A DNA stretch of 64,000 nt from Actinoplanes lobatus (GCF_014205215.1 NZ_JACHNC010000001.1:1307001-1371000), one strand, 5' to 3'. Positions 44,760 to 53,815 are shown, counted from the first letter of the stretch. Notes: generated from the sequence alone by a model not told the origin. Numbers and translations are program-made.

Positions 44760-47531
44760 TCAGCCGGTCACGATGTGGTCCCGCACCAGGTGCGCCGGCA
44801 GATCGGTACGGCGGGTGACGTTGAGCTTCCGGTAGATCCGGGTCAGGTGCTGCTCCACGGTGCTGATCGTGATGTACAGCTTCTTGGAGATCTCCCGGTT
44901 CGTGTAGCCGTCCGCGGCCAGGACGGCCACCCGCCGCTCGGCCTCGCTCAGCGTCGCGGCCGGGGTGGGTGACGCGACCACCTGTGCCCGGGCGTCCTCC
45001 GCGCCGCCCGGTTCCGGGTTCAGCGTCGCCAGCAGCGGCTCCGCCTCGATCTTCTCGACCAGGGCACGCGCCCGCTGGGCGATCATGCCGGACCGCCGCG
45101 GCTCACCCAGCGCCTGGAACGCGCCGGTGAGGTCGACCAGCGCGCGGGCCTGCTCGTACTCGTCGGCGGTCTGCAACTCCACGGCCTGGCGCAGGAACAT
45201 CGGGCGGTGGCGCAGTTCGCCGGCCGCCGCGTACAGGCGCATCGCCATGCCCTGCACCCGCGGGTTCTCCTTGCCGCAGCGGTGCAGCTGCTCCTCGACG
45301 AGCTTGTGCGCCCGGTCCGGCCGGCCCAGCCGCAGCAGCGCCTCGGCCGCGTCCACCCGCCACGGGACCAGCCCGGGCGTGTCCAGCTGCCACCGGCCGG
45401 CCAGCTCGCCGCAGTACTCGAAGTCGCGCAGCGCCAGGTGCAGTTGCCCGATCGCCATGCTGTACCGGCCGCGCGCCTGGAGATAGTGCAGGCCGTACCG
45501 GGTCTGGAACATCTCCTCCGGCACCGGCTGGTCGAGCTGCTCGCGGACCAGGTCGTAGCGGCCCATCGCGGTGGCCGCGATCATCATGGGCGCTGCCACG
45601 GAACCGATCGCGACACCCCAGCTGGTCGGCGGCATCACCTCCAGGGCGAGCCGCGCGTGGCGTACCGCGGCCGGCAGGTCGCCCACCCGCAGCGACACCT
45701 CGGCGCGGATCGCCGACAGGCGGGCCAGCCGGCTGGGCGCGCGCCGGGTGACGGCCTCCTCGACGAACAGGTCGCACCAGGACGCCGCCTGGTCGGACCA
45801 GCCGCCGTAGGTGAGCGCCAGCAGCGCGCTCTCCACGGTGTCGAGGCTCATCTCGTCCAGCCGGGAGTTGTGCAGGATCCGGGCGACCGCGGTGGCGATC
45901 TTCTCGGACGGGCCCCGGGTGAGGACCGTGGCCAGCGCGGACGCCGCCTCGAGCCGGTGGCTGGAGGCGACCGTCGACACCACCGGGGGCCGCTCGGCGG
46001 GCTGGCGCAGCAGAGCGAAGAACGACGGGTACGTCGAGCGCAGCAGCGGCCGCGCGATGGCCAGCTCGGTGAGGCCCTCCTGGTCCAGGTCGTCGCCGGC
46101 ATCGTTGAGGTGCTCGAACACCGACCGCGCGTCGGTGAACCGGCCGTCCCACAGCAGCGCCTTGGTCAGCGCCAGGGCGTCGCCGCCGCGCAGATGGCCC
46201 CGGCGCAGGGCCGCGGTCAGCTCGGACAGGTAACCGGTCGAGGTGCCCGGGTTGATCCGCCAGGCGGCCCGCAGCATGGTCGTCATGATCTTCGCGCGGT
46301 GCTGCTCGTCGCCGCAGGCCTGCCAGGCCAGCCGCAGGTAGCGCATCGCGGCGTCCACCCGGCCCTCGCGCAGCGCCCAGCGGGCGGCGTCCTCGAGCAC
46401 CGGGACGGCCCACCGCTCCTCGGCCCGTCCGGCGCCGAGCAGCTGATCGGCGACCACCCGGCTGGGCGCACCGCCGTGGTGGGCCAGGACCGCGGCCCGG
46501 CGGTGCAGCTCGCACCGCTCCTCGCCGTCGATCTCGGCGAGCACCGCGTCACGGGCCACCGGGTGCCGGAACTCGCCCTGGTGCAGGATGCCGGCGGCGG
46601 TCAGCGCCCGTACCGCCTGGCCGATCTGTGCCGTCTCGACACCGATCAGCTGGTCCAGGAAGCCGGCCCCGGGCAGGATGGCGGCGCCGCGGGCCACCCG
46701 GGCCAGGCGCGGGTCGGCGCGGTGCAGGCAGGAGACGACCGCCCGGGCGTAGTGGCCGCCGGCGACCGGTTCGTCGTCCGGGGCGCCGCCCTCGGCCAGA
46801 ATCTGCCGGTGGTCCTCGATCAGGCCCGCGACCAGCAGCGGGTTGCCGCCGCTGAGCTGGTGCCAGCGGACCGCGGTGCGCCCGGCATCGTCGTCGGCCA
46901 GCACGCCGGCGGCCATCTGGCGTACGCCCTCCGCGGTCAGCGTGGCGAGCGTGAGGTGCGCGCCCTGCGGAGGCCGGCTCAGCGCCTCCAGCTCGAGAGC
47001 CGGCTCGTCCGGGCGCCCGTGCCCGGAGTGGCTGAACACCACCAGCAGCGGCGCGAACCGTACTCGCCGGGCCAGGTAGGCCAGGCAGAGCACGGACGCC
47101 GGGTCGGCGTGGTCCAGGTCGTCGACGACGATCACCAGCGGATAGCGCTGGGCCAGCTCGAGCAGGACGGTGCAGAGCCCGTGCACGATCTGCGGGTCCA
47201 GGCGGGCGGCGCCGTCCGGACCGGCTGGGACGCTCTGCGCACCCTCGTGCAGCAGGTCCATGGCACGCCGGCTCTCCTCGGCGACCAGCGGGGCGTCCAT
47301 CAGCAGCTGGCCGAAGACGCCGAGCGGCAGGTTCCGTTCGGCACGCGAGCCGACGGCGGTGATGGCCAGGCCGTTCAGGTCCAGGACCCGCTCGGCGAAC
47401 GTGTTAAGCAGTTCGGTCTTACCGGTGGCCACGGAACCCGTGACCATCGCGACCCGTCCCTTTCCGGCGACGGCGGCGGCGAGCATGCCGTCCAGCACCG
47501 CCATCGCGGCGTCCCGTTCCACCAGTTCCAT
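44760..47531 (-). CDS. LAL-type LuxR-family regulator
   Basis: A 923-residue large ATP-binding LuxR regulator. The N-terminal AAA-type domain has a Walker A motif VATGKTELL (about residues 33-41) and a Walker B region PLVIVVDDLDHADP. The middle is helical TPR-like sequence. The C-terminal LuxR helix-turn-helix is LSEAERRVAVLAADGYTNRE plus the KKLYITISTVEQHLTRIYRK region. LAL proteins activate many macrolide and peptide clusters when their ATPase domain receives a signal. GAGGG precedes the ATG. GATAAG and GATAAC repeats with 11-bp spacing lie about 70 bases upstream, so it may itself be controlled by the SARP. Confidence 0.95.
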   Translation of the reverse strand: MELVERDAAMAVLDGMLAAAVAGKGRVAMVTGSVATGKTELLNTFAERVLDLNGLAITAVGSRAERNLPLGVFGQLLMDAPLVAEESRRAMDLLHEGAQSVPAGPDGAARLDPQIVHGLCTVLLELAQRYPLVIVVDDLDHADPASVLCLAYLARRVRFAPLLVVFSHSGHGRPDEPALELEALSRPPQGAHLTLATLTAEGVRQMAAGVLADDDAGRTAVRWHQLSGGNPLLVAGLIEDHRQILAEGGAPDDEPVAGGHYARAVVSCLHRADPRLARVARGAAILPGAGFLDQLIGVETAQIGQAVRALTAAGILHQGEFRHPVARDAVLAEIDGEERCELHRRAAVLAHHGGAPSRVVADQLLGAGRAEERWAVPVLEDAARWALREGRVDAAMRYLRLAWQACGDEQHRAKIMTTMLRAAWRINPGTSTGYLSELTAALRRGHLRGGDALALTKALLWDGRFTDARSVFEHLNDAGDDLDQEGLTELAIARPLLRSTYPSFFALLRQPAERPPVVSTVASSHRLEAASALATVLTRGPSEKIATAVARILHNSRLDEMSLDTVESALLALTYGGWSDQAASWCDLFVEEAVTRRAPSRLARLSAIRAEVSLRVGDLPAAVRHARLALEVMPPTSWGVAIGSVAAPMMIAATAMGRYDLVREQLDQPVPEEMFQTRYGLHYLQARGRYSMAIGQLHLALRDFEYCGELAGRWQLDTPGLVPWRVDAAEALLRLGRPDRAHKLVEEQLHRCGKENPRVQGMAMRLYAAAGELRHRPMFLRQAVELQTADEYEQARALVDLTGAFQALGEPRRSGMIAQRARALVEKIEAEPLLATLNPEPGGAEDARAQVVASPTPAATLSEAERRVAVLAADGYTNREISKKLYITISTVEQHLTRIYRKLNVTRRTDLPAHLVRDHIVTG

Positions 47532-47594
47532 GATCTTCCCTCGTTAGCGGTTTCGACCTGTGCCCCGAACGCTACGGGTGCTCCTTGTCGATGC

Positions 47595-47611
47595 GTTATC
47601 TCCTACTTATC
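47595..47611 (-). promoter_or_regulatory. 11-bp direct GATAA repeats upstream of the LAL gene
   Basis: On the minus strand GATAAGTAGGA (from 47611) is followed at once by GATAACGCATC (from 47600). The 11-bp spacing is the SARP-type arrangement also seen at 39511, 49761 and 49837. It lies 64-80 bases before the LAL start codon. Confidence 0.55.
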
Positions 47612-47629
47612 GCCCGTGACCTGCGGTTA

Positions 47630-49315
47630 TCAGCTCGCTCGGGCGAGTGGGGCGGTGCTGCGCGAGCGCTCGGCGGTACGGCCGAGCCGGGCCGCGGCGG
47701 AGCGGACCGCCGCCAGGATCGCGGTCTCCACGTCGTCGTCGACGGCGACGCCCCACAGTGGCCGGTCGCCGGTGCGCAACTCGGCGTAGACGCCGGTCCC
47801 GCCGGTGTGCGCCAGGCCGGTCCCGGTCCGGTGCACGGCCCGCAGATCGATGCGCCAGGCCGCGAGACGTTCCTTGACCCGTTCCACCGCGTCCGTCCGG
47901 ACCGCGCCGACCTCGAAGGCCGCGCCGTCGACGTGCACCACCACGGACACCCCGGGCGGCGGCAGCGGCACCGGCAGCAGCGGCCGGGTGACGTACTCGC
48001 GGGTGAACAGCTCGACGATCCGGTCGGCGCTGATCGGGCCGCCCTCGGCGTCGGCGCGGGCCTGCACCAGCTCGGCGAACTCCAGCTGGAGGTCCCGGGG
48101 CATGTTGAGGCCGAGGTGGGAGCTGATCACGTACGCCACCCCGCCCTTGCCGGACTGGCTGTTGATCCGTACGACGGTCTCGTAGGTGCGCCCCACGTCG
48201 CCCGGGTCGATCGGCAGATAGGGGATCTCCCAGGCGGTCGCGCCGGTGCGCTTGCGCTCGTCGAAGCCCTTCTTGATGGCGTCCTGGTGCGACCCGGAGA
48301 AGGCGGTGTAGACGAGGTCACCGGCGTACGGATGCCGCGGGTGCACCGGGATCCGCGTGCACTCCTCGACGACCCGCCGGACCTCGTTGATGTCGGAGAA
48401 GTCGACGCCCGGGTCGATGCCCTGGCTGAACAGGTTGAGCGCGAGCGTCACGAGGTCGACGTTGCCGGCCCGCTCACCGTTGCCGAGCAGGCATCCCTCG
48501 ATCCGCTGGGCCCCGGCCAGCAGTGCCATCTCGGCGGACGCCACGCCGGTGCCCCGGTCGTTGTGCGGGTGCACCGACAGACAGACGTGCTCGCGGCGGC
48601 TCAGCCCACGGTCCATGTATTCGATCTGGTCGGCGAACACGTTGGGGGTGGACCGTTCCACCGTGGTCGGGAAGTTGAGGATGATGGGGCGGCCCGCCCC
48701 GGGCTGCCACACGTCCATCACGGCCTCGCAGACCTCCAGCGAGAAGTCCAGCTCGGTGTCGTTGAACAGCTCCGGCGAGTACTGGAAGCCGAGGTCGCAG
48801 CCGGCCAGGGTGCGGTCGGCGTATTTCAGCATGAGCCGGGTGCTCTGCACCGCCAGTTCCTTGCACTCGGCCCGGTCCATCCCGAAGACCACCCGGCGGA
48901 ACTGCGGCGAGGTGGCGTTGTAGATGTGGATGGTGGCCCGCGGCGCACCCTCCAGGCTCTCCACGGTCCGGCGGATCAGCTCGTCGCGGGCCTGCACCAG
49001 CACGGAGATCCGGACGTCGTCCGGGATCAGGTCCTTCTCGATGAGCAGCCGCAGGAAGTCGTGGTCGTCCCGGCTCGCGACCGGGAACCCGACCTCGATC
49101 TCCCGGTAGCCCATCGAGGTCAGCAGCCGGAACATCCGCAGCTTGCGCTGTGGGCTCATCGGGTTGGCCAGCGACTGGTTGCCGTCGCGCAGATCGGTGG
49201 AGAGCCACCGTGGGGCCGAGGTGATGGTCCGCCCTGGCCAGGCACGCTCCGCGTTCGTCACCGGCGCGGCCGGCCGCACGTACTTCTCCACCGCCCGCCG
49301 AAACTGTTCCGACAT
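47630..49315 (-). CDS. leuA: 2-isopropylmalate synthase paralogue (LeuA)
   Basis: A 561-residue LeuA. The HMGL-like catalytic domain has LSTDLRDGNQSLANP, the metal-binding HPHNDRGTG and the LGNGERAGNVDL block. The C-terminal regulatory domain (about 430-561) is present but divergent: the usual glycine-rich leucine-binding GNGPI stretch reads HVDGAAFEVGA. It condenses 2-oxoisovalerate and acetyl-CoA in the first committed step of leucine synthesis. A copy inside an NRPS cluster usually supplies leucine or a leucine-like precursor, and the altered regulatory domain may free it from feedback inhibition. GGGAGA lies before the ATG at 49315. Upstream lies the transthyretin-like gene on the same strand. 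Confidence 0.93.
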   Translation of the reverse strand: MSEQFRRAVEKYVRPAAPVTNAERAWPGRTITSAPRWLSTDLRDGNQSLANPMSPQRKLRMFRLLTSMGYREIEVGFPVASRDDHDFLRLLIEKDLIPDDVRISVLVQARDELIRRTVESLEGAPRATIHIYNATSPQFRRVVFGMDRAECKELAVQSTRLMLKYADRTLAGCDLGFQYSPELFNDTELDFSLEVCEAVMDVWQPGAGRPIILNFPTTVERSTPNVFADQIEYMDRGLSRREHVCLSVHPHNDRGTGVASAEMALLAGAQRIEGCLLGNGERAGNVDLVTLALNLFSQGIDPGVDFSDINEVRRVVEECTRIPVHPRHPYAGDLVYTAFSGSHQDAIKKGFDERKRTGATAWEIPYLPIDPGDVGRTYETVVRINSQSGKGGVAYVISSHLGLNMPRDLQLEFAELVQARADAEGGPISADRIVELFTREYVTRPLLPVPLPPPGVSVVVHVDGAAFEVGAVRTDAVERVKERLAAWRIDLRAVHRTGTGLAHTGGTGVYAELRTGDRPLWGVAVDDDVETAILAAVRSAAARLGRTAERSRSTAPLARAS

Positions 49316-49346
49316 GACTCTCCCTGATTTCCGCAAACGGGACCTC

Positions 49347-49703
49347 TCAGCCCCGGAATCCAAAATCCATCGAGTACGAATAGGGCGCGAGCCGCACCTG
49401 GATCTGGCAACTGTCGGACTCGTCGGCCAGCCGCACGACGACCGAGATCTCCTTGTAGGCGGCGCTCAGCCCCAGCATGGCGAAATAGGCGTCGCTGTCG
49501 AAGACGATCTGGTACGGCCCCCGCCCGAACCGTTCCGCGGTCCAGTCCTTGATGCAGCCGTCGCTGTCCGTCTCCGTCTCGTCGACGGTCAGCCAGTCGT
49601 CGAGCTCACGGCCGAGATCCGAGATCCTCCGCTGAAGGCGTACCTGAACACCGGCTGCCGGCCGTCCGTAGACGACGTCCACTGCTTGCGCGGAGATACT
49701 CAT
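49347..49703 (-). CDS. transthyretin/HIU-hydrolase-like protein without the catalytic residues
   Basis: A 118-residue protein with the transthyretin fold. The N-terminal strand is SAQAVDVVYGRPAAGVQVRL, the middle reads TETDSDGC and the C-terminal strand is APYSYSMDFGFRG. Compared by eye with 5-hydroxyisourate hydrolases, the first His (THVLD) is Gln, the Arg of DGR is Cys, the third-site His is Gln, and the YRGS end reads GFRG. It should therefore not hydrolyse 5-hydroxyisourate and may instead bind a ligand or another protein. It is 32 bases upstream of leuA on the same strand, and its promoter carries repeated GATAAC elements, placing it in the pathway regulon. Confidence 0.8.
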   Translation of the reverse strand: MSISAQAVDVVYGRPAAGVQVRLQRRISDLGRELDDWLTVDETETDSDGCIKDWTAERFGRGPYQIVFDSDAYFAMLGLSAAYKEISVVVRLADESDSCQIQVRLAPYSYSMDFGFRG

Positions 49704-49760
49704 GAGGCTTCACCCTGCCGTCGTTTCCGTGGCGTCACCGCCCCTTGGCGCCCATCCTCG

Positions 49761-49796
49761 GTTATCGCGTTATCGCCGCGCATTCTCTTCGTTATC
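49761..49796 (-). promoter_or_regulatory. GATAAC repeats upstream of the transthyretin-like/leuA operon
   Basis: On the minus strand three 11-mers follow each other: GATAACGAAGA (from 49796), GAATGCGCGGC (from 49785) and GATAACGCGAT (from 49774). A further GATAACC starts at 49766. They lie 58-93 bases before the transthyretin-like start. Confidence 0.55.
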
Positions 49797-49836
49797 GCCG
49801 GGCCGGCCACCGACAAAAGCCGTGGACAAAGCATTT

Positions 49837-49858
49837 GATAACTCGGCGATAGGGGTGG
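49837..49858 (+). promoter_or_regulatory. 11-bp direct repeats upstream of the small secreted protein gene
   Basis: GATAACTCGGC (49837-49847) is followed directly by GATAGGGGTGG (49848-49858). They lie 71-92 bases before the start at 49929, with opposite orientation to the repeats at 49761-49796. The two sets give each divergent gene its own element. Confidence 0.55.
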
Positions 49859-49928
49859 TCCATAACGTCTTCGGTGTCGACACGGAATGCACCGGGTCGG
49901 AAAACCCCTACCGAAGGATGACCTTCCC

Positions 49929-50084
49929 ATGCGCTCTATCGCCCGCTTCGCCCTGGCCGCCGTCGCTGGAATCGCCTTCGCCGTTCTCGGCGCCGGCGCC
50001 GCGCACGCCGACGACACGGCGACGACGGACACCACTCAGACCACGACGACGGTTTCGCCCACGGGCATCGAACCCTGGAACTGA
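49929..50084 (+). CDS. small secreted protein (51 aa)
   Basis: A 51-residue frame with a textbook signal peptide: MRSIAR, then hydrophobic FALAAVAGIAFAVLGAG, then AAHA with cleavage likely before DDTATT. The mature part is only about 25 residues, rich in threonine (TDTTQTTTTVSPTG) and ending IEPWN. I know no family for it. AAGGA lies 12 bases before the ATG. Direct GATA repeats sit 71 bases upstream and a 20-bp-stem terminator follows at once, so it is a well-defined transcription unit of the cluster. It might be an envelope peptide, an export aid or a signal; none of these is shown by the sequence. Confidence 0.7.
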   Translation: MRSIARFALAAVAGIAFAVLGAGAAHADDTATTDTTQTTTTVSPTGIEPWN

Positions 50085-50099
50085 GATCAGCCTCGCCGA

Positions 50100-50143
50100 C
50101 GAAATAGGGAAAGGCATCCGGTCGGATGCCTTTCCCTATTTCG
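50100..50143. terminator. bidirectional 20-bp stem terminator
   Basis: A perfect 20-bp stem (50100-50119 with 50124-50143) with loop GGTC lies between the small secreted gene (+) and the AfsR-like gene (-), which converge. Arms begin and end in A-rich or T-rich sequence (GAAATAGGG), suiting both directions. Confidence 0.9.
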
Positions 50144-50155
50144 AGTACGGACCGA

Positions 50156-53100
50156 TCAACCGATGCTGCATCGCCCATTCACCCGGGCGAGAACAGTCAG
50201 CACGCTCTCCTCCAGCACCGGGGCGCGCATCTCGCGGAACATGTCCCGGGCCCGTTCCAGATGGGTGATCGCCGTCTCCCGGTTCCCGCTCGCGAGTTCC
50301 AGTTCGCCGAGCCGGAATTCGAATCTCGCCTCGAGGATCGGCTTGCCGCTGGTGGCCGCCCGCTCCCGGCCGGTGGACAGGGCCGCCCGGGCCGCCGCGT
50401 GGTCGCCGCCCGCCAGGTGCGCGGCGCCCATTCCGAGCAGCACGTACGACTCGCCGATCACATCGCCGAGATCCCGCGTCGCGGCCAGCACGTCGTTGAA
50501 GACCGCCACTGCCTCGTGCGCGTCGCCGGCCTGGAGATGGGCCTGACCGAGCCGGTACAGCGCCTGCGCCTCGATCCGCCGGCTGCCGGACCGGCGGCTG
50601 ACGTCAAGCGACTCGACGAGCAGGACGGTGGCCTTCGCCGGCTCCCCGCGATCCAGCTCGACCTGCGCCATGTTGTGCAGGATGTGCGCGATCGCTGCCA
50701 CGTCTTCGACCCGGCGCAGGACCGTGAGCGCCTGCTCGTACCGGCGGTACGCCTCACCGAGCTGGCCGTCCATTCGCTCCAGGTAGGCAAGGTGCCGGTT
50801 CGCCACCGCAGCGCCGTGTTCCTCACCGAGTGCCTCGAACTGCGCCACCGAGTCGTCCAGGTACCGGCGCGCGTCGGCGAGCCGGCTCTCCACGACACCC
50901 AGGGAGCCCATCGAGTACCGGATCACCGCCTGACCGAACCGGTCGCCGGCCTGCTGTGCGGCGGCCAGAGCGATCTCGTTGGTCTCCCGCCAGTCGTTGA
51001 GATAGTCCCGCGACTCGAACAGCATGACCGAGGTGATCGTCAGACCCCAGGAGTAGTCGGCGGCGCCCACCTTGGCCGCCTGGCGGATCGCCGCCACGAT
51101 GCACTGCCGTTCCCGTTCGAACCAGTCAAGCGGGTCGCTCAGGATCCGATCCGTAGCCCGCGGCGGAAGCTCCCAGCGAGCCGCCCGGCTGCGCAACGGA
51201 TTGCCTTGCCCGTTGAACTTGCGGTGCGCCTCCTCGGCGAGGAAGAGCATCCCGCCGAACGCGCGCCGAAGCGCGGCGGTCCGCTCGGCCAGCGGCTCCT
51301 CGGCGGCCAGGCGCTCCCGGGCGAAGACCCGGATGAGGTCGTGCATCCGGTACTGACGGTGCCGGCTGTGCTCGGTGCCGACGGTCTCCACGAGCTGCGC
51401 GTCCACCAGCTCGTCGAGCAGGTCGTGGGCGTCCGGCAGCGGTTCGTCGAGAAGCGCGGCGCAGACCCAGGCCGAGAAGTCCGGGCAGTCGACCACGGCT
51501 AGCAGGCGGAACAGCCGCCGGGCCGGATCGCTGATGTTGTCGTAGGTGATCGAGATGCTGACCCGTACGCCCATGGCGCCGTGGTTGAGCTCGTCGAGCC
51601 GCCGCGACTCGTTCTCCAGCCGGTCGACCAGGTCCTCGACCGTCCAGTGCGGACGCGCCGACAGCCGGGCGCCGGCGATCCGCAGGGCCAGTGGCAGCCG
51701 TCCGCACAGGTCGATGAGCTCCTCGGACGCCTCCCGCTCGGCCCGGACCCGGTCGTCGCCGGCGATCCGGGACAGCAGGTCGAGGCACTGCGGCGGGTCC
51801 AGCACGTCGATGTCGACGTGCACGGCGCCGGGCAGGGCCCCGAGCCGGCTGCGGGTGGTGACCAGCACGGCGGTACGCGGATTGCCCGGCAGCAGCGGCA
51901 GCACCTGGGCCTCGGATCCGACGTTGTCGAGCACGACCAGCATCCGCCGGTCGGACAGCAGCCCGCGGTACATCTCCGCGCGCTCCTCCAGCCCGTCCGG
52001 GATCGAGGTGCCGGCCACCCCGAGGGTCCGCAGGAACCGTTCCAGGATCTGCATCGGGCTGACCCGGTCCGAGCTGCGGCCGTGCAGGTCGGCGAAGAGC
52101 TGCCCGTCGGGGTAGCGGGGCGCCAGCCGGTGCGAGACGTGGACGCCCAGCGCCGTCTTCCCGATGCCCGGTTTGCCGGCCACCACGATGATCGGCACGG
52201 CCAGCTGGTCGGTGTTCGCCGCGGCCATCGCGAGCTGCAACTGGATCGCGTCGATCTGCCGGCTGCGGCCGGTGAAGTCGGCGATGTCGGTGGGCAGCAT
52301 GCACGGCGCCGGCTGGCCGGGGCGGGCCGGGGGCGCCGGATCGGCAGGCGCCCGGACCGGCTCCGGCTCGCCGGTCACGATGCCCAGGGACGGCACGTCC
52401 GGCCCCGGTACGGCGATCGGCGCGGCGACGGTGACCGCCTCGGGCGCGCTGAGGTCGGCGTCCGAGGTGAGGATGGAGCGTTCCAACTGCTGCAACCACT
52501 CGCTCGGCTCCAGGCCCAGTTCGTCGATCAGCGTGCGGCGGGCCGCACGATAGGCGTCCAGCGCCTCGGCCTGCCGCCCGGAACGGTAGAGCGCCAGCAT
52601 GAGCTGGCCGCGCAGTCGCTCCCGTAGGGGGTGGGTGCCGACCAGGCCGACCAGCTCCGGGATCACCTCGCGGTGCCGGCCCAGCTCCAGGTCGTACTCG
52701 ATGCAGTCCTCGTTGACGGTGAGCCGCCGCTCGGCGAACCGGTCGGCGACCATCCGCAGCGGCTCGCTGTCGAGCCCGTCCAGCGCCGGGCCGCGCCACA
52801 GGGCCAGCGCCTCCCGGTAGCGGGCCGTCGACTCCTCCCGGCGACCGGCGTTGCCGGCGGTCCTGGCCTCCTGGACGAGCCGTTCGTAGCGGTGCAGGTC
52901 GATGTCGATCCCGGTGGGCACGAGCACGTACCCCTGATTCCGGGTGGCGATGGCCTTGGGATGGCCGTGCGAGCCGAGCAGCCGGCGCAGCGCGGAGACG
53001 CAGATCTGCACCTGGACCCGGGCGCTGGACGGAAGGCTCTCGCCGTAGACCGCTTTCATCAGGCGGTCGATGGAGATGACCGTTCCGGCTTCCAGAACGA

Positions 53101-53194
53101 GACTGGCCAGAACGATCTGCTGACGGTTACCGCCGATGTCGAGTCGCTGGCCGTCGACGACCGCTTCCAGCGGTCCCAATACGTGAAACTCCAT
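50156..53194 (-). CDS. AfsR-like SARP regulator with NB-ARC and TPR domains
   Basis: A 1,012-residue large SARP. The winged helix covers about 1-92 (MEFHVLGPLEAVVDGQRLDI) and the activator domain about 98-245 (ALALWRGPALDGLDSEPLRM). A proline-rich linker leads to an NB-ARC ATPase domain (Walker A GKPGIGKTAL near 345; RMLVVLDNV; TTRSRLG), and TPR repeats run from about 720 to the end. AfsR-type proteins integrate kinase or nucleotide signals and switch on secondary metabolism. AGAGG lies five bases before the ATG. It is the last cluster-type gene before the tRNA region, so the cluster edge is placed here. Whether it controls this cluster or a wider set is not visible. Confidence 0.93.
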   Translation of the reverse strand: MEFHVLGPLEAVVDGQRLDIGGNRQQIVLASLVLEAGTVISIDRLMKAVYGESLPSSARVQVQICVSALRRLLGSHGHPKAIATRNQGYVLVPTGIDIDLHRYERLVQEARTAGNAGRREESTARYREALALWRGPALDGLDSEPLRMVADRFAERRLTVNEDCIEYDLELGRHREVIPELVGLVGTHPLRERLRGQLMLALYRSGRQAEALDAYRAARRTLIDELGLEPSEWLQQLERSILTSDADLSAPEAVTVAAPIAVPGPDVPSLGIVTGEPEPVRAPADPAPPARPGQPAPCMLPTDIADFTGRSRQIDAIQLQLAMAAANTDQLAVPIIVVAGKPGIGKTALGVHVSHRLAPRYPDGQLFADLHGRSSDRVSPMQILERFLRTLGVAGTSIPDGLEERAEMYRGLLSDRRMLVVLDNVGSEAQVLPLLPGNPRTAVLVTTRSRLGALPGAVHVDIDVLDPPQCLDLLSRIAGDDRVRAEREASEELIDLCGRLPLALRIAGARLSARPHWTVEDLVDRLENESRRLDELNHGAMGVRVSISITYDNISDPARRLFRLLAVVDCPDFSAWVCAALLDEPLPDAHDLLDELVDAQLVETVGTEHSRHRQYRMHDLIRVFARERLAAEEPLAERTAALRRAFGGMLFLAEEAHRKFNGQGNPLRSRAARWELPPRATDRILSDPLDWFERERQCIVAAIRQAAKVGAADYSWGLTITSVMLFESRDYLNDWRETNEIALAAAQQAGDRFGQAVIRYSMGSLGVVESRLADARRYLDDSVAQFEALGEEHGAAVANRHLAYLERMDGQLGEAYRRYEQALTVLRRVEDVAAIAHILHNMAQVELDRGEPAKATVLLVESLDVSRRSGSRRIEAQALYRLGQAHLQAGDAHEAVAVFNDVLAATRDLGDVIGESYVLLGMGAAHLAGGDHAAARAALSTGRERAATSGKPILEARFEFRLGELELASGNRETAITHLERARDMFREMRAPVLEESVLTVLARVNGRCSIG

Positions 53195-53695
53195 GGGCGC
53201 CTCTACCGCCCGTCAGGTGGAAGTCGCTGCGCCGGTATATCGCCTAGTTGCCCCCTTCTGTCGTTTGGATCCGCATTTCTCGGGCCGAAGACGGGTCGCC
53301 GGTGGATTCGTGTGCGCAAGTCTCTGTCCCCCATGAGTCGCCCCGAGCCTACGAACTATCCGAAGTGGTCGCCACCTCCCGTCCACTAATCGGATACCAA
53401 CTGACCAAGACATAGTGCCCGATCTATCGGTTACGCCCATTGGAGACGCTCCCACCAGGGATGGCGGCGCGAATGCGATCGCTCTCATGGCATTCGCACA
53501 GGAACGTTCTGAGCTGCGATTTCGACGATGCGGGCGGGTTACGGCGAGGTTACCGGCCGATGTCGATCATGAAGAGTGAACGGCACCCTGGCGACTTTCC
53601 GACAGGTGGACACCTATGAAACGAATACACATTCACTTGTTCCGGCCTTTCGGGGCCACGCCGGAATGGACAGCGAACGAATCGGGCCCCGGAGA
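53195..53695. other. 501-bp intergenic region upstream of the AfsR-like gene
   Basis: Only short, low-quality open frames are present. Base composition is lower in GC than the flanking genes, which suits promoter DNA for the AfsR-like gene. I see no GATA direct repeat of the kind found elsewhere in the cluster and no RNA gene. Confidence 0.6.
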
Positions 53696-53739
53696 AACGG
53701 AAAACGCGGTCCGTCTGCTGACGAACCGCGTTTTCCGTT
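53696..53739 (-). terminator. terminator of tRNA-fMet copy 1
   Basis: A 15-bp perfect stem (53696-53710 with 53725-53739) starts at the encoded CCA end of the tRNA and is followed on the minus strand by TTTCTCC. Confidence 0.8.
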
Positions 53740-53815
53740 GGTAGCGGGGACAGGATTTGAACCTGCGACCTCTGGGTTATGAGCCCAGCGAGCTACCGAG
53801 CTGCTCCACCCCGCG
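53739..53815 (-). tRNA. initiator tRNA-fMet(CAU), copy 1, CCA encoded
   Basis: The 77-nt cloverleaf starts CGCGGGGTGGAGCAGCTCGG on the minus strand. The anticodon loop is CTCATAA (anticodon CAU) on a GGG/CCC anticodon stem, and the T arm is GGTTCAAATCC. The C1-U72 mismatch and three G-C pairs in the anticodon stem mark the initiator species. The 3' CCA is encoded at 53741-53739. Confidence 0.96.

Noticed and set aside
49347..49703. Active 5-hydroxyisourate hydrolase of purine breakdown
   Set aside because: The catalytic His, Arg and His positions and the YRGS end are all changed, and no other urate pathway gene is near.
53576..53782. Short plus-strand frame running into tRNA-fMet copy 1
   Set aside because: It overlaps the tRNA and its terminator in the opposite direction and has no ribosome site.
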